A stretch of 64,000 nt of DNA from assembly GCA_026419785.1 (NCBI GenBank), contig JAODTK010001144.1, positions 62,001 to 126,000 of the forward strand, read 5' to 3'. The notes beneath the pieces were generated by a model. The model worked only from the letters and a program-made list of their open reading frames with translations. It was not told the origin of the DNA and searched no databases. This stretch comes from Sclerodactyla briareus. Lineage: Eukaryota; Echinodermata; Holothuroidea; Dendrochirotida; Sclerodactylidae. Each line of letters opens with the position of its first letter. Position 1 is the first letter of the stretch. This document shows positions 58,200 through 64,000 of this stretch, piece after piece. Position numbers and translations under genes: made by a program.

Positions 58200-58849
58200 T
58201 TGGACACAAAGTGCATGAGTCAGTATTGTCGCTAAAACACTGCTGAACAATTTTTGAAAGGGATCACACTTTCCGAAGTCACAGACACTTGCGACAGAAA
58301 AGATCCAAAAACTGGCCAGGACTCCAGGGGACTGGCCTACAATTCCCTCCATTTGATTGGCAATCGCATGATGAATCACGGTAAAAATAAAATTAGCATA
58401 TAGAATCGCCTTTCTTTGTTCCAAAAGAGTGTAGTGAGAGGTTTAAAAATAAACGGTTGGTACTTGTATTGTAAGTGGGCAGATTTCGTTGTGTGAGCAA
58501 TCGAATTACACGCAACAACGTTCGCCCGATACTCTTTAAGTGTAATGGTCAAACATAAATGAGAGAGTAAATAGACTAGCTTATCTAACTCACTTGGAAA
58601 ATGACTAGCTTAAAAAAAAGATATGAATCTTAATCATCACATTGTGGTACTGAACCTTATCCAGCAAATTCTGAACTAATAAAAGAAATATAGGAGCCTA
58701 TGCTAAATCAGAGTTATTTAGTCCATACAGAAGTGAAAACAAAATCCTAATGTACTGTTACATGTTGTGGGATAATTTCCTGTTAGTAGAGACTAAATGT
58801 GTGAGTATCAGAAGCTTTCCAGCAGGTGATTAAGGCCGCCACCGATTGT

Positions 58850-59530
58850 CTCAGCGACGGGTCGACGGTGCCAAGTTTCTGTGGGGGGTCCACGTCGCCG
58901 GTGGGGGGTCCAGGACCGTTCAACGATTTTAGAGTTTCACCTGATCCCATTTCAAAATGAGCAGTTGGGAAAAGTTGTCAAAAGCAATAGGCTTTGTCGG
59001 GGGTGTAAATCAGTACTCACTCGAAATGGGAGACATTTCCCAACAAGGAGGGGGGGGGGGGGGGCAGGCCTTCCCGACGGACAGAAGGTTTACCCTTCCC
59101 CCTCCCCCGCTAGTTCCACCCTGGCTCATGCTCACATATTGGACAGATATGAATAAATATTTAACAAAATTTTTGTGCTGTATTAGGTGGCTCATTCCAT
59201 TAGTCAAGTAAGGGTGCCCCAAACCGACTAGCAGTTTGAAGTTTTACTGACCACAAAGAGTACGACCAATCTGATTGGTCAGTGTATTCTATGGCCAGGT
59301 CATATTAGATGAGACAATCCATTTTAGTAAGGAGGCGTGGCGCCAGCAGGGGGAGACAGGGCCACCTCCCCGGCACCGTAGGGAAATTTTTCCCATCTCG
59401 GGGAGCCCGAGTGGGTAGGTTAAATTTCACACACTCCGACGAGGGCCTATTTCCCGGCATTAAAATGTCCAACTCCCCCCCCTCTTTAAGCGAAAAAATT
59501 CCTATATAAAGCGAAAATTGCGCGCCCGCC
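58850..59530. repeat. G-rich dispersed repeats
   Basis: Contains G homopolymer at 59,048-59,063, 'ccttcccgacggacagaagg' and, at 59,330-59,515, 'ggcgtggcgccagcagggggagacagggccacctcccc'. The style matches the 20.7-22.0-kb block. Open frames on both strands (for example around 58,881-59,211) follow from the base bias. From 59,530 to 59,920 nothing is recognised. Confidence 0.45.
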
Positions 59531-59929
59531 GCGCGCCTGTATTTCTACCTCATTGCCCAGTGACTCCTCTGAAGTTTAAGAATCAACGTTCATCTTCCCT
59601 ACTCCTATACGACTGTACAACGTGGTATAGGTTACACACGTTATGGAATATCTTCGAAATGTCCCTGCACGAGATTAAACGTAATTCTGTGGGGCGATTC
59701 TCGTTTTGCCGTCTTACCACTGTTTTGCCGTATGCCTCAACGCCTTTGTTTTAATTGGTGTGCTCTCACGTAAATACCCCCAGTGCCCAGGCCTTATGTG
59801 CAGTTATATCCAACCCTATTTCACTGAGAGCGCATGGAATTGAGATGGATGACAATGAGATGTGCAACAATGGCCGTCCACGATGTAAATTTTGCCTCGC
59901 CTGAACAGTTCAGTAAGAGACTAGCGAAT

Positions 59930-60140
59930 CCTTTGTGTGTGTGTGTGTGGTGTGGTGTGTAGTGTGTATTTAGGTATCATGTTTGTGTGGTGTGTTCCCA
60001 CTTCATCGTTAGCAGGATTCCTGCTGACTCGGTAAGACCGATTTTGAGTTAAGTTTGTATGTAGGTCGGATCGGATCGTTTTCATCCCCAACCCCAGTTG
60101 GCTGAACAACGATGCCTGATTAGATTTTGGGCACAAAACT
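59930..60140 (-). mobile_element. RTE/SINE-like 3' tail, copy 1
   Basis: On the minus strand it reads 'gcccaaaatctaatcagg', '..gagtcagcaggaatcctgctaacgatgaagtgggaacacacc' and ends in a (CA)n tract (plus-strand GTGT at about 59,935-59,960). The same order is found on the + strand at 63,195-63,400. A conserved stretch ending in a microsatellite is the usual 3' end of some LINE and SINE families. Confidence 0.55.
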
Positions 60141-60520
60141 GAAAGTGACTAATTAAGTAAGGTAATTAGCCTATTTTCTGTAATTCATTTTTAGGCTCGT
60201 AGCGACGATTACGGATGACAGGGTGCCTATGGGACATTGGTTTGCACATAGATGCCGGATATAGGGTAAATGAACTGGATTAGTTTGTACAAGCGTAAGA
60301 TATGATAGTTTAGAGTCAATTGCATAATTTAAGCGAAATTTAAAAGTTCGTAGGATCTTCACGAAACCTGGTGCAGATGTCTACCTAGCCCCAAAACGTT
60401 TTACAAAGATTTGTGTCATGGGGCCATCAGGGTGTCTTTTTTACGAAATTGAAATTGGTCACGTGTAGTAGGGGCTGTTTCTCTTAAAGCTATTACCAAA
60501 ATCTAAAGCGACACATGGAA

Positions 60521-60605
60521 TTGCCTTGTAATATTTGCATGGGTGCTAACGGAAGAACCACTGTGATCGCGCAACAAGGCGAGACATTGGGGGGTCGCCT
60601 TGTAT
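60521..60605 (+). repeat. Conserved-core dispersed repeat, copy 4
   Basis: Reads 'gccttgtaatatttgcatgggtgctaacggaagaaccactg', 'gatcgcgcaacaaggcgagacattggggggtcgccttgta'. The upstream shared text 'gaaattggtcacgtgtagtaggggctgtttctcttaaagc' is present from about 60,450. From 60,610 to 61,570 no gene or named repeat is seen. Confidence 0.7.
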
Positions 60606-61572
60606 TTTTTTGCGTCTTCATTTGTTTCTTTTAAAAATCATAAAATGAAAATGCAGGTTTTGACCTAAGGCGGGAGGGTGGGCTCGTCGGGGCATTTGGA
60701 CCCCCCGCCCCCATCGAGGAAATCGTGGCGCAATGCAAAACGTAAGGGTGGCACAGCCGTCCATAGAGACAGCTGTGGTCACTGTTGATCGGTCAGGATA
60801 TTTAATGCGTCCGAATTGTGTAATAAGAGTATCTCTGCTACCGCGTGGTCGAAAACTCTGAGCAAGGGTGCTATGAAGTCAGCAAAGTGGCTGAACTGAG
60901 TATGCTATACGAATGTGGTTTGAGGGAAGTGATAGGACCTAGAAGTAAGTACATGACCAATGTTTGTAAATGGGTGCATGGGTGGTTGGTGAGTTGGTTA
61001 AATGAGATACATACATTGTGTATTGGGTTTGCGAAATAATTCAGTCAAAATGGGATCATTTCCACATTCGACCTAAGAATGCAAATCCTGCTCAAATCCA
61101 CAATACTCCTGACATCGGATTCTACTGGTCAGGGAAGAAATGAATATGGGTAGATCAGTCATTTGCAAATTGTTGTGACAAGGCCTTTTATTCAGATTGT
61201 TTTGCTCATAAGGCCAGTTATTTATACTGGTCAAGAAGGTTCTTTATATTTTTTTATTTTTCTATGTTACATCGTTGTAGGACCTCGAGTAGTTAGGTAG
61301 AGTCATCTGCTTGGGAAGTAGATATGGAACAATGAGAACGGACTATTTTGCGTTTCAGAATAAAGGAACGCTTTTGCTAGTATGAATAACGATCCTTGTT
61401 CGCTATATGGAATAAAGGGCCTTTTCTGCGAATATGGAATAATGGATCTCTTTGTGTTGTGAATAACGGTCCCTTTTCGCTATTAGGAAAAGACCTTTTC
61501 CGCGATTATGAACATTGAGCCTTGTGTAGCTCAAACCAGCTGAGATTGGTGGATTATGTAATGGTACGGTAT

Positions 61573-62142
61573 CCTATCTATCTATCTATCTATCTATCTA
61601 ATCTATCTATCTATCTATCTATTATTATCTATCTATCTATCTAATCTATCTGTTATGTTGTGTCGGTCTGTCTGTCTGTCAGTCCGTCCAGCGTCCATCT
61701 ATCTATCGATATATCTATCTATCTCCCACCCCCCTCCCCCCCCCCCCCCCCCACCCCCAACTATCTATCTATCTATCGATCATAATCTATCTATCTATCT
61801 ATCTATCTATCTGTTGTCTGTCTGGTCGTCTGTCTGTCTGTCTGTCTGTCTGTCTGCGTATGTCTGTATGTCTGTCCAGCCATCCGTCCGTCCATCTATC
61901 TATCTTCGATCTATCTATCTATCTATCTTCTATCGATATATCTATCTATCTATCCTATTATCTATCTGTATGTAGTCGCGTCGTTGTCCGTCGTCAAGCC
62001 GACCGTCCGTCTTTCTATCATATATCTATGATCTATATATCTATCTATCTATCGATCTATCTATATGTCTGTATCTGTCTTTCTATCTGTCTGTCTGTCC
62101 GTCCGCTCGTTCGTTCGTCGTCGTCCAGCCGTCTATCTATAC
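61573..62142 (+). repeat. Compound (ATCT)n/(TCTG)n microsatellite
   Basis: About 570 bp of ATCT and TCTG/TCCG tracts, broken by a C-rich piece at about 61,724-61,758. Open frames reading (I-Y-L-S)n are translation of the repeat. The tract passes into 'ccataatttggttctttggcc', a dispersed-repeat flank. Confidence 0.95.
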
Positions 62143-62299
62143 AGTTGTCCATAATTTGGTTCTTTGGCCCCAAAATGGTCAATGTCGATGAATGATGACC
62201 AAACTGGGAAACCATGTTCATTGACCCATGGACATCTTTGACCAAAGGTCCTGAGGAGGCACAATAGGCCATTATGTGTAATGTAAAGTATCTCCTACA

Positions 62300-62480
62300 A
62301 AACAAGGCGATCTACCCCAGTGTCTCGCATGTTGCAACAATCTGTGATTTTCTCTTAGCACCATACAAAAACATTACGAGCATTCCCATGTGGTTGCTTC
62401 AGATTTTTGTATTAGAATTCAACGGAAACAGCTTACTAATCAGTGACCAATTTGAATTTGTACGGACTGATTAGTGACCA
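62300..62480 (-). repeat. Conserved-core dispersed repeat, copy 5 (inverted)
   Basis: The plus strand reads 'aacaaggcgatctaccccagtgtctcgcatgttgcaac', '..tctcttagcaccatacaaa', the reverse complement of the core. It continues to 'aacggaaacagcttactaatcagtgaccaatttgaa' at about 62,421-62,456, which is the reverse complement of the upstream text of copies 3 and 4. So the element extends at least 170 bp. Confidence 0.7.
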
Positions 62481-62499
62481 TGTCTACCAAAGGCGTGTG

Positions 62500-63110
62500 G
62501 TTTTGTGGAAATATGATTGAAATTGCCTATAAATTTCATGGGAATCCAACAAACTTGAACATGTGCATGCATGAAGCAAATTATACCCGCTGAATACCCA
62601 CAGTGGACGCAGAGTAAATGTCAAAATATTAGGGGGACTAAAGGTAGAGCCATACCAGCAAGTTCATAAAAATCTAACCAAACTAGAAGCACGAATGACC
62701 TCCAGTGGACTTCCAGTCTAAGTTTGGAGTAAGGGTAAGCCATACCTACAAAGTTCATAAAAATACGGCAAACTCCAAAATTATGCCATAATGATGAAAA
62801 TTATGTGAATGACTCAGTGACCTGAATCCATGATAAAGAAGTTCGGAACTAAGGTAAAACATACCCACCAGGTTTCATGAAAATCCAAAACACTTCAACA
62901 TTTTGCATAAATATGCGAATTAGACACACTGATCGACCTCCAATGACCCAGAATCTTTGTTTAAAAGTTTTGGGACTGAAGTAGACCATATTCACCCAGT
63001 TTCGGGAAAATCCGACAAATTCGCAAATTAGATGACTTAATTAGCATAATTTACGCTGAAAATCTACATCAGTTTATCTACCTATCTCCTGCACTATGTT
63101 GCGTCATCAT
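62500..63110. repeat. Diverged tandem repeat ('ttcatgaaaatccaacaaac' family)
   Basis: Units of about 110-130 bp recur with 'taaggtagagccatacc..caagttcataaaaatc' near 62,641, 62,735, 62,850 and 62,975, each followed by 'gacctcca(a/g)tg'. They are related to the 54.8- and 35.4-kb repeats in the opposite sense. No gene. Confidence 0.5.
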
Positions 63111-63194
63111 AGCACCTATGGTTCGCATTCCAGGCTAACGAGACTAAACAATGAATTACATAATAATAGGATGATTACCCGACTTTTATTATGA

Positions 63195-63400
63195 CTTTTG
63201 CGCCCAAAATCTAATCAGATGGTGTTCACCCAACCCGATACTATACCTACGAAAATTCCATCAAATCGGCTCACCGTTTCGGAGAGAAATCCTGCTGACG
63301 AAGAAGTGGGACACACATACAATACATACCTACATACCTACATACATACATACATACTACATACATCATACATACATACATATCATACAGACATGCATAA
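63195..63400 (+). mobile_element. RTE/SINE-like 3' tail, copy 2
   Basis: Reads 'gcgcccaaaatctaatcaga', 'aaattccatcaaatcggctcaccgtttcggagagaaatcctgctgacgaagaagtgggacacac' and ends in (CATA)n at about 63,316-63,390. It is inverted relative to copy 1 at 59.9 kb. The frame over it (63,198-63,404) is not a gene. Confidence 0.6.
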
Positions 63401-63439
63401 ATAACAAACACGACCAAAATGATCGCTCTTCCTGAACTT

Positions 63440-64000
63440 TGTTCAGACGAGTCAAAAAAGTAGGATATTTCAGATGCTCGCTCAGTATCTCATTGGGTAT
63501 TGGTATTTTTGGGGTGTTCGGGAATTTTTGGTCCAAGTTCCATTTGGGGCATGAGGGCCCATTATCAGATACTGCAAAATTTCGTATCTCCTACCAATTC
63601 GTCTCACAGTCTGATGCTCGGTTTCATAATGATGATCTATTAGCCGTACCTTCCGGATGCCCAGGAGTCAGAACCCATAGGTCCAGTGTAGGCCTATCAT
63701 GTGGAATTATGCGAAATGCTTTCTCCTCACGAAATTTTAGTGCACAGTGCGACATTCGGTCATAATGATTGTTCTACAGCTGTACTTGAGGTGTCAGGAT
63801 TTTTGCCTCGGCAGGAACTTTGTCAAGGCATAGGACATCACATAGTTATCACTTTGTTGTGTGTGGGTTGTCGTCGTCTTGTCTGTCGTAGTGCGTTTCG
63901 ATATCTCCTGACCGTGAAGGCCGTCATGTGAATTTTTGTATTGGAGGGTTGGTGAAAGAGTTGTCGATGTGCATCCACTTTTGTCCCAAAAGACCGTACT
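63440..64000. repeat. Dispersed repeat, two tandem units, running off the window
   Basis: 'gtatctcctaccaattcgtctcacagtctgatgctcggtttcataatgatgatctattagccgtacctt' at about 63,583-63,655 and a diverged second unit at about 63,723-63,795 match the 50.45-50.93-kb repeat. The last 145 bp match the flank of the microsatellite at 2.3 kb. No gene. Confidence 0.65.

Noticed and set aside
61655..62195. Open frames rich in Ile-Tyr-Leu-Ser over the microsatellite
   Set aside because: They are direct translation of ATCT and TCTG repeats and have no independent coding signal.

Overview
The window is eukaryotic DNA. Coding sequence is confined to short exons flanked by GT and AG splice sites, introns run to several kilobases, and most of the rest is dispersed or tandem repeat. 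There is no operon, Shine-Dalgarno or phage-like structure. Repeat style (tRNA-derived SINEs, short inverted-repeat elements, RTE-like tails ending in microsatellites, G-rich 'gcgtagccagga' elements) suggests a marine invertebrate, perhaps a deuterostome such as an echinoderm or hemichordate. The species cannot be fixed from the sequence alone.

The one gene I can identify lies on the + strand from about 18.2 to 49.1 kb. It encodes a DH-PH Rho guanine nucleotide exchange factor of the PLEKHG1/2/3 type. Eight exons (18,241-34,933) carry most of the DH domain, the whole PH domain and the linker after it. Two or three further exons (38,502; 41,439; perhaps 42,988) continue in matching splice phase. 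A large C-terminal coding block lies at about 47.1-49.1 kb. The first part of the DH domain, the N-terminus and the promoter are not found here; they are either upstream or hidden in poor sequence. The reading frame is broken by single-base insertions and deletions in the DH core exon, in the post-PH exon and many times in the C-terminal block, while splice sites and residues are well kept. This looks more like uncorrected long-read indel error than gene decay, but both remain possible.

Layout: 1-1.57 kb GC-rich imperfect repeats; 1.6-2.6 kb low-complexity DNA with a TCTG microsatellite; 3.1-13.05 kb a tandem duplication of about 5 kb, whose start holds a 593-bp tandem repeat; 13.05-18.2 kb degenerate repeats, a reverse-transcriptase remnant, an inverted-repeat element and a SINE; 18.2-49.1 kb the RhoGEF gene with introns full of elements; 49.3-53.7 kb dispersed repeats; 53.75-54.06 kb a second SINE; 55.3-56.4 kb a second 593-bp array; 57.5-58.2 kb a possible small membrane-protein ORF; 58.8-64 kb G-rich repeats, microsatellites and RTE-like tails.

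No prokaryote-style system, CRISPR array, rRNA gene or intact transposon ORF was found. The most interesting non-genic signals are the 593-bp repeat, whose units carry AGGTCA direct repeats (DR4, DR1, DR5) like nuclear-receptor sites; a five-copy family with a conserved core of about 80 bp; and a family of roughly 585-bp elements with an 18-bp perfect terminal inverted repeat, most of whose copies sit in introns of the RhoGEF gene.
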